DNA of 64,000 nucleotides, taken from contig JACGWO010000006.1 in NCBI GenBank assembly GCA_034509735.1, positions 9,873,001-9,937,000 of the forward strand. Reading direction: 5' to 3'. This stretch comes from Sesamum alatum (taxonomy: Eukaryota > Streptophyta > Magnoliopsida > Lamiales > Pedaliaceae). This document shows positions 45,770 through 58,326 of the stretch, piece by piece. The notes below the pieces were generated by a model. It searched no databases, had not been told where the DNA came from, and saw only the letters and a list, made by a program, of their open reading frames with translations. The stretch's first letter is position 1. Each line of letters starts with the position of its first letter. The position numbers and the translations under genes are program-made.

Positions 45770-46270
45770 ATATATTAGGTATTCGAGCAAATATGAAACA
45801 TGGACACAATAATTATTTTAAAACTTTAGTTTCATTTATTGTTGCTATTATTTTTGTATTTTCTTATATATTAAATGATGTATAAAAAATATGATAAATC
45901 ATGCATATGTATTTATAATATTATTTTTATAAATTAAAACTTTTAATTTAATTTATGATTGCCCATATTTTTTGTACTTTGTTATATATTACGTATTTAT
46001 TGAATGAAGTATTTGGTGTATATATTTAAATTCTACCAATATTTTAATTTCTATATCATTAAATTCTTCATTTATAATTCATTCATTCAATTAATTATAA
46101 TGAACCTTGACCCGACAATAGTTTGAATTATTTTATAACTTAATTTTTATACATTCAAGTTAAATAAGAAAGATATAAGCCATTTTGGGCTATCAGCCAT
46201 TCTTTTTTTTTATTAGGCTAATCAGAAGATATAAGGCCTGAAAAGTACGTTAAAATAATATTTAAAATAA
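45770..46270 (+). repeat. AT-rich repeat family B, right copy
   Basis: Direct match to about 9370-10050: GAGCAAATATGAAA-ATGGAC, TTGTATTTTCTTATATATTA, ATGAACCTTGACC-GACAATA and CTATCAGCC, ending AGGCTAAT-AGAAGATATAAG. Internal deletions shorten it. Confidence 0.8.
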
Positions 46271-47439
46271 ATAATAATTTACTTTAGTTATAATCTTTAG
46301 GATATTAATTTTTGTATTTGACATTTGAGCGACAAAATAACCCTAAAAAATGTACCTACTCAAATTAATTTGTCTTTAATTTTTGAAAATATAATTTTTA
46401 ATTTATTAAAAAATATTAAATTTAAGTATAAAGATAATAATGAATATCTAATAAATATATATAGTCATTAACAAGATTTAAATTTGAATATGTAATAAAG
46501 AGTATGGATCTTTGTTTTAATTTACTGTTTTGCCCTTTATTTGTTATATATTATCTTTTTTTTGGCGACCATTGAATCGCTTTTGAACTTATGACAACCG
46601 TTGCATCCAATTAATTTGTTATTTGTGCTTTTAAATTAACGGTCTCGATTTTAAATATTTGAAAATATTTATTACATGTACATTTATTATGAAATAAAGA
46701 ATATATTACATGTCTTAAACAGATTTTGGTAAGTGTTTATTAAATTATTTTAAAATCAAATAATAATTAAATTCTAAAAATTAATAAAAATAGGTTAAAT
46801 AATTGATTATTTAATATAAAAATAAAAGTTGTCTATTTGTGGTCAAAGTGTGTTAAATTATCCTAACTTATATGATAAAATCTTTCAAAAAAAATTTGAG
46901 GACCAAAATTGTTGAGGTCCAAAAAGTGATTTAATTCCTAACTTACTAGTACTATTAATTTTAATTTTATAATTAAATTATTTATATATTTCATTTTACC
47001 CAATTACATTAATTAGCAAATACGAAAAGTAAATTTTAAAAATAACAAATTTTCGTGAGTAAGCCGCAAAATAGTGAAGCTAATATTGCAATAAATAATT
47101 ATATTTAAAATCTAACATAATAGTTATTGTTGACATATTAAATACTAAGATAATTAAATTTAAAATCTAGACTATTTATTTTAAATAAATTAGTATATCA
47201 CTAGATTTCGATTGACTGAAGTTATAATGACTGAATCAAAATTTTGTATGAATCCAGTTTTATTGTTATAATGACTGAAGTTAAAAGTTGAAAAATGAAG
47301 GCACCTTCTAAATTTTCTTACAATCATAAAAAATTTTAAAATTAAATTATTTATATATTTTTAAATAATTAATTAGTAAATACCAAATGCAAATTTTAAA
47401 TTTTGACTTAATTAAAATATAAAAATATATACTAATTTA
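46271..47439. other. AT-rich sequence, no gene
   Basis: Includes at 46335-46385 a ~55-bp word (AACCCTAAAAAATGTACCTA ...) that is the reverse complement of 10062-10105. 47095-47220 resembles 49450-49610 in direct orientation. No frames of note. Confidence 0.5.
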
Positions 47440-47625
47440 GAAAGAATATATGGTTGAGGCCACATCTCTTGGAAGTACCAATATCATCGAAGAAAATAGA
47501 CGTGTATATGATTAGTAAAAGAGCTGGATAGTGTTTTACCGAGCAAGAGATAAATAGACGTGTTCGGTTAAACTGGTTATGTTACTCATTCGTCAATAGC
47601 AATATATTTTCAAGTCTTTGTTGTT
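47440..47625 (+). repeat. Inverted copy of 60975-61165
   Basis: The two share AAGAATATATGGTTG-G-CCAC, AGTAAAAGAGCTGGATA, TTTACCGAGCAAGAGA and CTCATTCGTCAATAG, plus TTTCAAGTCTTTGTTGTTTA. The match stops abruptly at TTTAC (47625). Confidence 0.85.
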
Positions 47626-47651
47626 TACATTCCAAGAACTCTGCAAGAATT

Positions 47652-47882
47652 TTGCATCAGTATTCAGCTTATTTTATAGCAGCTGATTCTGCAGCAGAAT
47701 GTTGCCGTTATGGCTTTTGCATGTGGCTCAAATTTGATGATCACAAAGTTAGAATTCAGTTCATTCTCTCTCTATTGTGGTTGTGTCTTGTCTATGGAAC
47801 AACTTATGAACTTATTTCAGAATTTGGGAAAGAAGGAATGAATCTTGTACGAACTTTATGTTTTGTTGGCATTTACTCGTAA
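47652..47882 (+). other. Short unassigned frame (76 codons)
   Basis: It begins MHQYSAYFIAADSAAECC and contains a hydrophobic middle (IQFILSLLWLCLVYG) that could be one membrane segment. The family is unknown, and there is no ribosome-context or splice evidence. It sits just after a duplicated segment, so it may be a chance frame. Confidence 0.15.
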
Positions 47883-48490
47883 GATTTTCTGTGAAACTCG
47901 TTATGTTGTAACATAACATGATATCATCGACTAAAATTTAAATTGAATAATTTGGCAGGTTGATCGAATGAGGGTGGTTATGGTGCTTTAGATAAATGGA
48001 TAGCATGGGAGATCGAATTTCTATTAATTATTATGTGGGTTAGTTACTAATTCAAATTATTATTGATATGGCTTGATTATTTTATTTTGCATTTATAGTA
48101 CTATTTTAAATTAAATGGACTATGAGATTTTCTTTTATATTTTATTAACATTTTTTCTATATGTGAATTCCGGTATTTTTATAATGTGTTCGTGAGAAAG
48201 AAAAAGAAAGATATTTCTAGATTGTTCTATTTTCAATTCGATATACATAATTTTTTCTTTTACTTCAGATAAATCGAAAACTCCAGAGTATATCCTCCTG
48301 CGGATGAAAGCAAAAAAGACACTTTGAATATTTTTCTATTGAGTCTTATCTCTTAGAAAGAGAGAGAATTTCCTTTTTTTTTTTTTTTTTTGTTAAATTC
48401 AATAAAAAAATAGAAGACTAAAAATGAAAGTCTATTATATTTTATTAACATTATGTTTTAACCCTAATTGTTTATTTCTTTTGCAATCTA
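47883..48490. other. AT-rich spacer
   Basis: An acceptor-like TTTGGCAG at about 47958 precedes GTTGATCGAATGAGGG, but no protein is recognisable. A T-run lies at about 48374-48391. Confidence 0.4.
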
Positions 48491-48545
48491 CATAGAAAAC
48501 ATTTCTAGGGAACAAAGAATGAGGTTTTAAAGTAAGTGTTGTACG

Positions 48546-48642
48546 GAGGTTGAGCAGGGGCTGGGAAGTGTGGCAGGGGCTGGCGACTCTAGCGATGGTT
48601 GAGCAGGGGCCAAGTGTGTGGACAGGGCAGAGGAGGGGGGGG
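48546..48642 (+). other. G-rich island
   Basis: About 97 bp of G-rich sequence with GTTGAGCAGGGGC twice (48550 and 48599) and GGCAGGGGCTGG between, ending in AGGAGGGGGGGGA. The flanks are strongly AT-rich. It has enough G-runs to form a quadruplex. No frame. Confidence 0.8.
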
Positions 48643-48997
48643 ATTTAGGTTATTCTTTTAAAACATAGGAATTTTTTAATCGATTTTTCAAAACAGCTGA
48701 GGTTAAAATTTAAAATTGATAGTATAATAACACTGTGGATGTTTTTACATGGTTTTAGGGCCAAATTCAAATTGGTCCAAAGGCAATTCACATCCACATG
48801 TTTGGATGCTTCATCTGGGTTAATTAGTAACTTCTTTTTACTTGACTTCATTTTTTTCTCACTGGTATTAATAAGCATATAAATGTATATCAAATTAATA
48901 TCTTTACTAATTATATTAATATAGTAGATACCATATTCTAAAATAAAACCATATATAATAATTAACAATTTTTTTAAATAGAAAGTAACTAAAACTC

Positions 48998-49358
48998 AAC
49001 AATAATTTTGAAAACAATAAATTGTATAGGAACTAAAGAATAAGACATAACAAGAAATTCTTTAAGATAATAAGAAATTTTCTAAAATGAAAGTACAGTA
49101 AAATCTCTATAAATTAATAATTTTGGGATCACATAGTCTTATTAATTTAAAGAGGTATTAATTAATTGACAAATTTATAATTTATTAATTTAAAAAGATT
49201 CTTATCCGATTCAACAAACATACATTATATTGACTGATTGAACTTAATGCGTATTCATTTAACTGAATAATAATTTTGAAAACAATAAATTGTATAGGAA
49301 CTAAAGAATACGACATAACAAGAAATTCTTTAAGATAACAAGAAATTCTCTAAAATGA
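48998..49358. mobile_element. Transposon-like insert between 90-bp direct repeats
   Basis: AATAATTTTGAAAACAATAA and the following ~70 bp (TTCTTTAAGATAA-AAGAAAT) occur at 49000-49085 and 49267-49355. Between them, from about 49092, is AGTAAAATCTCTATAAATTA, with ATTAATTTAAAGAGGTATTA downstream. From memory, 'cagtaaaa-ctctataaattaataa' is a recurrent terminus of small DNA transposons in plants. The flanking repeats are far too long for a target-site duplication. Confidence 0.45.
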
Positions 49359-49449
49359 AAGTATATAAAGATTATTTTTGTTTATTATTCATGATATCAT
49401 GGACGTACAATAACCAGAAATACAATTAGTATAACTAAAAGTTGAAAAT

Positions 49450-50040
49450 AATGTAGACAACATTACAATAAATATACTAAATTTAAAATCCAGATATGAT
49501 AATTACTATTGAAATATAATTAGATACTAAGAGTCTAATTCAAGTTTTTTAAAAAAATTTGATAATTAGTATATCAATAAATTTCAGACTATTTACAAAT
49601 AAAATAGTTAAAAAAGTTAACAGAGCAAATACAATGAATGTATAATTAAAAACTCTGTGCAAATTGCGAACCAATCTCATAGGTGAAAATTTCAAACTAT
49701 ATCCTTTGTTATTTACAGAAGTTATTAACTTACATATTATATGAGATGAATAGTTTCATAATCTAATAAAATTAAAAGTTTTAAAAATTAATTTTTATTT
49801 TAAGAATATATTGTAATTGAAAAAATTAAAAATATAATGATTTGGAGATTTAGAAGAGTGGGAGGGTGGGAAGTCAATTAATAACTAAATTAATTAAGTA
49901 AATATTAAAAATATATATAAATTAGCAGATCAAAAAAAAGTGAACCACCAAATAGATGCACCTACTTAAATAAATAAATAAATAATAAAATAAAAGTAAA
50001 ATTGACAGACCAATATTGGGAGACACCAAATTGGTATTCT
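49450..50040. other. AT-rich sequence with distant repeats
   Basis: 49450-49620 resembles 47095-47230. 49860-50035 carries GACACCAAATTGGTATTCTC-like words similar to 14000-14020. No gene. Confidence 0.4.
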
Positions 50041-51469
50041 CCCTACGAACTTCTACTAAAAAGAAAACTATTTAGCAGTTATAGTTTCTCTCAACCGCCT
50101 AAAATATGATTTTATATCAAATATTTATATCTAATAATTGCCGTAGATAAATTGTATCTAATCATGTGAGTTGTTATTCTACTTTAATAGTGTTATTGAT
50201 TAGAATGAATAATTAATAAATTAAAACTATTAAAATTTTATATGAATAAAAAAATGGATAGAGATGTACCTTAATAATTAAATTTTGTATAGTTATACAT
50301 TTACTCAGGAAATATTAATAAATTATGACGTGCATTAAAAGCATTTTTCATTTTAAACATTTAAACATTTATCTTATAAAAGAATTGTTTTTATAATAAC
50401 ACTTTATACAGAAAGAAGGATATTTTGATTTATATATATTTTGTCAGTGGTATAGCCCCTCAATCTTAGTTACCAAAAAAACACCCAATTCAAGTGCATA
50501 AATGAAAAATAGAATGAATATTTTATAAATAAAACTAATAAAACGGATAGAACCTTAATACTAGAAATTTAATACTAACCAACAAAAGCCTACTCAATTA
50601 GTTTAGTTTTAAATTCTCAAGAAATATTAATAATTTTTAAATAACTTATGACAACTAATATTCTTTTTAATTAATTAATCTTTACGTGTGCATAAAAAGA
50701 ATGGTTTTTAAGAAAATTTTAGAGATGAACATTTTTATTTTGTCAACCAAAGATGATTACTATAATCCCCTCAAAAGAGAAGAAAAATATAATGAATAAT
50801 TAATAAACCAAAACTAAAACGAGAGCGTACTCAATTCATGTGGATAATTTAATTTGGACCTAAAACAATGACAAAGTTTAACTCAAAGAGAAGATAAATA
50901 AATAATTTTTATATAAACAAGCTTATATGTTCATTAAAATAAGTGAATAATTTTTCTTTTTTTCTTTTTTGAGGGAATTATTATACAGAGTAGAACCTTA
51001 ATACTAGCGACAGAAGCATATCCAATTCATGTGGATAATTTATTTTATTATACTTATATATTTACTCAAGAAAAACTTAACATAACTGATATTTAACCAT
51101 TTTTCATTAATCTTACATGTACATTAAAAGAGAAAAAAAACAACTTCAACAAGATGGACAATTTGTACAAAATAGATATGTTGAATGATATTTTTCTCAG
51201 TATTTGTTACAAAAGGTGGTTATTCTAATTCCCCCAAATAGCTAATTAACAAAATACACCCATTTCAAATGCGTACTTTAAGTTTATTTAATAAATTTAA
51301 TAAATCAAAACTAATAAAATAAATAAAATTTACATACATGACTAAAACAAAATTGAAGGAATTATGTACGTAGCAACGAACCATACTCAATTCGTGTGGA
51401 TAACTTAATTTAGTATAGTTATACAGTTACTCAAGTAATTAATAAATTATGAAAACAATTCATCAATAC

Positions 51470-52490
51470 ATCTAATAATTTCATCAAAATTCAGTCCTCC
51501 GTTAATTTTTCTGTTAAAACTAACGAACTTTTAAAAAAAAAAAACGAATTTGTGACCAAGGGAATTTGAACTTGGATCACAAGTTTAACAAAACTAATCT
51601 ATTACCACTGGCCCAAGTCAATTATTTAAATTTTTATTCACAGAAAAATTACTTAATGGTATTCGTTCGGAAGTATGTGTAATGGATCAATTTTTTTTCA
51701 ATTTTTAAGACTGATTTTATGTATTTAATGATTGAGTTATGTATTTTTTTTATGACTTTTATGATATTGTTTGGTATTTTTATGACTTGTGTATTTAAGT
51801 TGAGTTTTTTGAAATTAATCTTATGGAATTTTTGTTATTTTTGTATTTGATTTGTTGTTTGGGACTAATACAAGACTTTAGAAGCATTTTGTAAAATTTG
51901 AGAGGCTTAAAAATCAAGAAACAAACATGGAGCTGTTGCAAAGAAGTTGTGTTATAAATAAAATTTTGGGTTAACAATATATTGATTAATAGATTTGGCA
52001 AAATGATAATAAACTTGTTTTGTTAAAACTTGTGGCCCAATTTCAAACTCCATTGCGCACGAATTCCTTTTTTAAAGTCCGTTAGTTTGAACGAAAAAAG
52101 TAACGGAAGGACCAAATATGATGAAATTATTAAAGTTGAAGGACCAATCTGATGAGTAGGATATATGAAGGACCAAAAGTGGATACGTGACATAATTCAG
52201 GGACCAAAAATTACCCTAAAACATCATTTGGTCCCTAAAACATGATTATCATTATAGTTTTTCGGTGAACAAAAACTTAAATAACCAACTCCCTTGGTCA
52301 CAAATTTGTTTTTTTTTTAAAAAAAATCCGTTAGTTTTAACATAAAAATTAACAGAGGGATCAAATCTGATGAAATTATTAAAATTGAGGAACCAAATCT
52401 GATGAGTAGAATATATGAGGGACCAAAAGTGGATAAGTGGCATAATTTAGGAACAAAAAATGATGTTTACCCTTCTTTTTAATTAGGAAG
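51470..52490. mobile_element. Fold-back element with ~120-bp inverted ends
   Basis: TAATAATTTCATCA, TGTTAAAACTAACG and AAATTTGTGACCAAGGGA at 51478-51566 return inverted at 52290-52392. GAAGGACCA-ATCTGATGAGTA and AGGGACCAAAA words appear twice on the right (52100-52215, 52370-52460). The interior has no transposase frame. The recurrent 'GGGACCAAA' ends suggest a MITE or a retro-derived repeat. Confidence 0.65.
51545..51625 (-). other. tRNA-like Pol III box pair inside the fold-back element
   Basis: On the minus strand GGGCCAGTGGTAATAGATTA (A-box-like) is followed after about 25 nt by AAGTTCAAATTCCC (B-box-like). Spacing and order fit a tRNA-derived SINE head, but no poly-A tail follows, and a mature tRNA cannot fold. 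Confidence 0.4.
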
Positions 52491-54000
52491 ATGAACATTT
52501 TGTAAAAAAATATATATGTTTAAGAATATTTTTATTTTGTCAACCAAAGATGATTACTATAATCCCTTCAACTTAATAAATGGCTAATTAAAGCACCCAA
52601 TGCGAGTGCATACTATAAGTTATCATTATTTAATTAAAGAAAAGACAAGAAAAATATAGTGATAATAAATCAAAACTAGTAAAATAAATAAATTCTACAC
52701 ATTAAAAACAGAAAACTGATGAAATTACTATACAGGGTAAAGCTTTAGTGGATATGTGCATCAAAACGATGAACATTTTGTAGAAAAAAGTTTAACTCTG
52801 ATACATAAATAACTTATCATATTCATTGTTTAACTCAAAGAGAAGATAAATATATAACTTATATTTAAGTTATATTTATTTAATTAAATGAATGAGCAAA
52901 AAATAAATCAAAAACTAATGAAATGATTAATTTTACATACATTGATAAAAACAAAACTGATAATTACTGTACATGGTAGAACCTTAATAAATAGTACTAA
53001 CGAAAGCATACTTATTGAATCTATATATTACTCCATTCTAACCATACATTTTATTAATATATGATAATTGCATGTGGAGCTATAGTTCAAACAGAACCCT
53101 TTTTCGATTTTACTAGAATTTACTATTTTTATTTGACTACATGAAAGAGAAGAAAAGAAAAATCAATATACATTTTGTACATCAAAGGTGGTTATTATAA
53201 TCTGTTCAAACTTAATAGCTAGTTAACAAAACACATACAATTCAAGTATACTTTATTTAATCAAACGAAAGAGAAGAAAAATGAGAACGAATAATTAATA
53301 AATCAAAACTAATAAAAATGTATAGATTTCACATAAGTGAATCATTTTTTGTTTTTTTAGAAAATTACTGTACATAGTAAAAGCGACAGAAGTATACTCA
53401 ATTCATGTGGATAATTTAATTTTTTATACTTATATATTTCCTCAAGAAATATTAATAATTATAAAAAGAGTTCAATAATAATGCATGAATTAAAAGAATA
53501 TTTTTTTTATTAAATAAATGACTTATCATAACTGATATTCTTTTAACCATTTTTCATTAATCTTACAAAGATGGACAGTTTGTACAAAATAGATATGTTG
53601 AAGGATATTTTTCTCAATATACATTTTGTGACAAAAGGTGGTTATTCTAATTCCCTCAAATAGCTAATTAACAAAATACACCCATTTCAAGTGCATACTT
53701 TAAGTTATATTTATTTAATAAATAACTAATAAATCAAAAACTAATAAAATAAATAAAATTCACATACGTGACTAAAATGGAATTACTGTACATAGGAACG
53801 AACCATGGAACAAATTAACCATAAGTGAATAACAACTAATTAAATAATATATGTATTAGGGGGTATGTGAGCAGCTCAACATTATGATAACCAAAAATCA
53901 GTTATCGGGGTAAAACCTTAATAAATAACACTAGCAACAGAAGCATACTCGATTCACAGATAATTTAATTTAGTGCAGTTATACATTTACTCAAAAATAT

Positions 54001-55732
54001 TGAAAGAGTTCTACCATACTAATAGTACTCAATTTGCCTAAATAAATTTCACACGGACGAAAACATACAAAGTGGTTTAATTTAAAATATGATGATTTAA
54101 ATCAATCAATTATACAAAAATACATTTTTAACCAAGCACTAACCATACAATGCAACTTTATCACCATTAAAATAGACACAACATACTGCATATTAGGTAT
54201 CTAGGTAAAAGCTAAATAGGAAAGATTGAAGATTTTGTGAAAGAATCAAAAACTAATGGTACAAGACTAACCTTGAGCCTAAGCATATAAAAATCATACA
54301 GGAAACATGAACAATAGTTTTGGTAGACAGAACAGATGAAGGGTTCTACAAATTTCTTTTAACTAATGCAAGAATCTAATTTAGATTAACTTGAACTATA
54401 AGTTAATTGTGGACAAGAGGCCACCAATTTAATGAAATATTGCCCTTGTATAAATACCAAATTAGTGATGAGGCCATGTTTTTTTCTTAAAATGAACCAA
54501 ATCATGTCCAAAAGAGAGTGTTTTTAACTTTGGATAATTGAGGCCATATGCCTTAAGCACCCCAGGGGGTTGATTTCGGAGTATCACCTAAGGGTCCCTC
54601 CATTGATGGAGGCCTGAGAGAGCCTTTTAGACATTTGGCTTAAACAAAAGTGAAACCAAAATCATTCTGCAAAAAAGCTACCCAAAAAAGATCTAAAGCT
54701 AAACACGAAACAAATAACATAGCAATGAATAGACAGCAAACCCAAATAACGCGCATTTGTCTATAATTTCTCGTCAAGCAAAAGGTCACCTTTGGACCTC
54801 AATTTTTTTTTTTTTTGGGTGTATTTCTGGACCTGATCCAATTTACCCATCTTAACATTTATGCAAGTCAAACCTTCCTAAGGAGAACTTTGACATATAC
54901 GGTCTTTAATTGCACAAATGGTTATTCACCTTTCTTCCCCATTCTGAGAGCAACTAACACTTCCAGAAAATAAAGTATAATAATCTAAGCAAAATGTGTT
55001 GCATTAAGTATCTCATTGGGAGATAATGTGCTGCAGGAACGAGGTGCCATTTTGCAATCTCATGAACTTGCATGAAGGACTTAGTGATTCTTATAGTACA
55101 TGTAGGAATGGAGAAGCAGCCATATAATCATAACAACCGTTTAAGAACTATTAAACATGAGTATCGAGAATAGCCAAAATCTTGCCACAAACCAAAAACT
55201 ATCTGGTAGAAGTTCTATAAGAAATAGGGAAATGCTATAACCTGCACCCACCATTTGGTGCCCATACATTTTTAGGAAAAGCTTAAAGTCATTATCGGTT
55301 ACCTTTAAATCACTGGTCTGCACCAATAAATCAATTTAGAAAGTTTCAAGTAAAATCTTTGTCTTATCAGAAAGCAGAACGTATGGCTTTGCCCCTCTTT
55401 TTGGTCTAATTCTATTGTCATAATGAATATTAGGCTCCAATTTATTGTTACTTATTACTAGGAAGATTGTCTATCAAGTCACTCTAATCCAACAAAAGTA
55501 ATATCTCATAATCAGTAGAGAGCACAAACAATAATAAATCAAATTTCTTGAAGTTCCAAGTCCAATCTTTGGCTTTTTCTCCGAAACAACTCAATCATAT
55601 CAGAACGGAGAACTACTTTCTACAGAGCTTTCACCTCTTTCTAATCTTACTCTATTGTAAGAATGTAATAATAAAAAACGATGAGGTAAAGAAATTAACA
55701 AAAAAGATAAATTTAAGCATAGCAAATCTTAC
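54001..55732. other. Unassigned single-copy-like sequence
   Basis: Composition is less extreme than the flanking repeats. 54550-54625 (CACCCCAGGGGGTTGATTTC ... CCTCCATTGATGGAGGCCTG) is locally GC-richer and has a dyad CTCCAT-TGATGGAG. No protein recognised. Confidence 0.4.
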
Positions 55733-57030
55733 CTTGCAGTCAAGAACATCAGTAAGGGATTCAACATCAGCGCGCAAATAGTGTCTGGAACAGTCTCCTT
55801 GTATGACTCCTAAATACTCCATAGACATACCTCACTGACTTTAGCTTGAAGATCCGGAGTAAGATGATATACTAGTGTTATTACGAAAGGATACTCAGGT
55901 ATTATTATAGCATGATACTCAGATGCAATAAAACATGCTCTTTAATTGATCTCAAACATTTTATGAGCTGAGCAGGAGTAGTCAACATACTACACACCCA
56001 AATATAACAGAAGGAATGGAAAACCTCTTTGGAGCCATATTAAAAGGAATTAGAAAAAAAAAAAAAAAAAAAAAAAAGAAGAAGAAAGATGATTCAGATT
56101 AGCAGACGCATATGCAGGCATGGTAAACAGACTTTCATCGATGCATTGGAGGAAATTGATAGGAAGTTCTGAACACACACAAGGTTTTGTCACCGTTTCT
56201 TATATTTTTCCACCCATTGGAAGGTGAACTAACAAACAGGAACTATACATACTTGCATAGTACCTTTTGAAGAACATATGATGATTTTAACAAGGTCATA
56301 GTCAAAGTTTTCATCCCATGTCAATCATAGATAACTTCGAGGTTCTAAATCATTTTGCGGAATCCAATGAAGATCTGATGCATTCAGACTAAGATGAAAA
56401 GATGGTGTCACATGTCACATGTCATTCATTTCGTTTTATTATTTCTTTTCGTATTACAGCAAAATTTATATGCCTTATTTATTCCCTTTAGCTGTCTTTA
56501 TATGCAGGTAGAAGGTGCATATTTCAGATTTGAGGTGATAATCCAACATCGCATCGCCATAAAAGTTATTAACTTAAATCAACATATTATTTGGGTTGCA
56601 TGTGTATATCGCGTCAGATTGATTTTAATTTACACTGTAATTCCTTTAGTCAACTTGCTCATTTTTTGTACAAAAGCACGTACAAGAATGTTTTATTTGA
56701 AAAAATAAGTATGAACCACTTTACAGTGTCATCTCCTAAACAAAACTAGATTATATAAGTTTACAGGCATGCCGCCTTTGTTACTTGACCATGCACTGTT
56801 CGGCTTGGTATCATCTGTTGGTAAATTTTTTTGGATTTTTCATAACTTGGTCATGCTATTGAAGAGCAAATCGTGAGAAGTAGGAAGCTTAAATGTGCTA
56901 TAAACCTTAACTTTCATATACTTCCAAGTATCAATTATAGAATCAGTAGGGATGTCAAAACTCAATAGAATACATAAGGAACGACATACCTCCCGCGGAG
57001 AACATTGACATCATCATTTGTGGAATTTGG
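55733..57030 (-). pseudogene. Possible minus-strand exon remnants
   Basis: Two minus-strand pieces have exon-like borders. 57030-56990 follows ATATATAG and precedes GTATGT, reading PNSTNDDVNVLRG. 55830-55733 precedes GTAAGA and reads MSMEYLGVIQGD then CSRHYLRADVESLTDVLDCK, although its acceptor (GTCAGTGAG) lacks a pyrimidine tract. I do not recognise the protein, and nothing shows the two belong together. The plus frame 56394-56708 between them is unsupported. An A-run lies at about 56054-56077. Confidence 0.25.
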
Positions 57031-58320
57031 CTATATATCCAATTCAATAACTCTTACACCTGTATGCAACGTATTATGATGAGAATGTCACTACAGTCAC
57101 TACTTAGCTGGTTCTCGGTTAGATTAGAATTATGCCCTCTGTATATAAAAGGAGCATTCATATCGTGGTGAACCTGAAAAATAAAAGTTAGACATGGACA
57201 ATTGCCTTTTCAATTTAAAATATTAAGACATCATACTTTACCCATCTAGTTACCTAAATTTCTATTGACAAATATCTCCATATGCAAATGAAAAAAATGA
57301 AAATGTACACCAAAAAATTTATAAATAGATCTCTTTAAACTTTAGTTGAATATAATCGTTCTTAATTAAAAGTGACATAAGAACGTACGAGGAAGAAAGA
57401 TAGAGAAAGTTTGATTATGGGAAAAGTTTTACAAAACACAAGGACCTCACATTCATCATCTATTCAGAATCTACCATGAATTTTTGGGCTCACAGGAAAT
57501 GCGAATTTTTGAAAAACAACTAAAACCAACAGATGTTACAGATCTTTAGAAGGTCATTTGGTAACAGACAATCAGACATAAGATTTTGCATATCGTTCAC
57601 AGATGAGAACTACAAAGCATACTTATTAATCACAAAATCGAAGATAAGAATGCAACAAATATCATGCACCTCAGAAACAATAATCATGAAAACGATTGCC
57701 ATTGTATACAATATTGACCACAAAAAGAAGAGTTCTGGCCTTTGCAACTACCCAGGGGTGCACATATGAGGCGAGTACCATCAGCTCCTACCAGCCTACC
57801 TCACCTGCATTGCCGTTGCTCATGAAATTGAGGAAGCATAATAGTAAGTATGCAAATGAAAAGATGACTAACCCAAACAATAGAATTAAACTTAAAAATA
57901 TTTGCACAAAGGTACCAATTGCTTATCTTATTACATTCTTCAGTATTTTGGATGAAAATAATGCTAATAACTTGACTCCCATATTGACAAAAAGTAGAGT
58001 AAAGTAGTATTTGATACCTAAAGGCTTCTCTTGATCCCATTAATTAGTGAAATAATTATTAGGAATACAAATAAAGAGGCAGAAGATGGTAAACAACATT
58101 AAGTATAAGACATGCTATCTCTAGACTTTAGACAAACACCCACCCAGCATAGTAAACAAGAGCTGAATTGACTCCTATAACTTCCAATTGGTGTGTAAAA
58201 AACTATCAGCTACCTTACCCTCCCATCTTCCAGGATAGGGGTAACTTAACATCAGTAACCTACACAATAAAATCCTTCCCAATCACTCGAAATAAGCATA
58301 ATAGGAGCATTAAAATATAT
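57031..58320. other. Unassigned sequence
   Basis: Several overlapping short frames on both strands (57533-58398) with no recognisable motif, consistent with chance in AT-moderate DNA. Confidence 0.4.
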
Positions 58321-58326
58321 CTTATC

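Larger units (their letters stand above)
50100..54000 (+). repeat. Series of degenerate ~0.4-0.6-kb repeats
   Basis: Recurring words are GGTGGTTATT-TAATCC, TAGCTAATTAACAAAA, ACTAATAAAATAAAT, TACTCAATTCATGTGGATAA, TACTCAAGAAATATTAATAA and AGAACCTTAATA. Copies begin near 50440, 50740, 51200, 52535, 53170 and 53610. The order is kept but lengths vary, so this is an old tandem series. It is interrupted by a fold-back element at 51470-52490. Confidence 0.75.

Noticed and set aside
10060..46385. Inverted match of ~55 bp (AGGTAC-TTTTTTAGGGTTA) at 10062-10105 and 46335-46385 as terminal inverted repeats of a 36-kb element
   Set aside because: A further copy of the same word occurs at about 8122-8145. 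The match is short and AT-rich, and no target-site duplication was seen.
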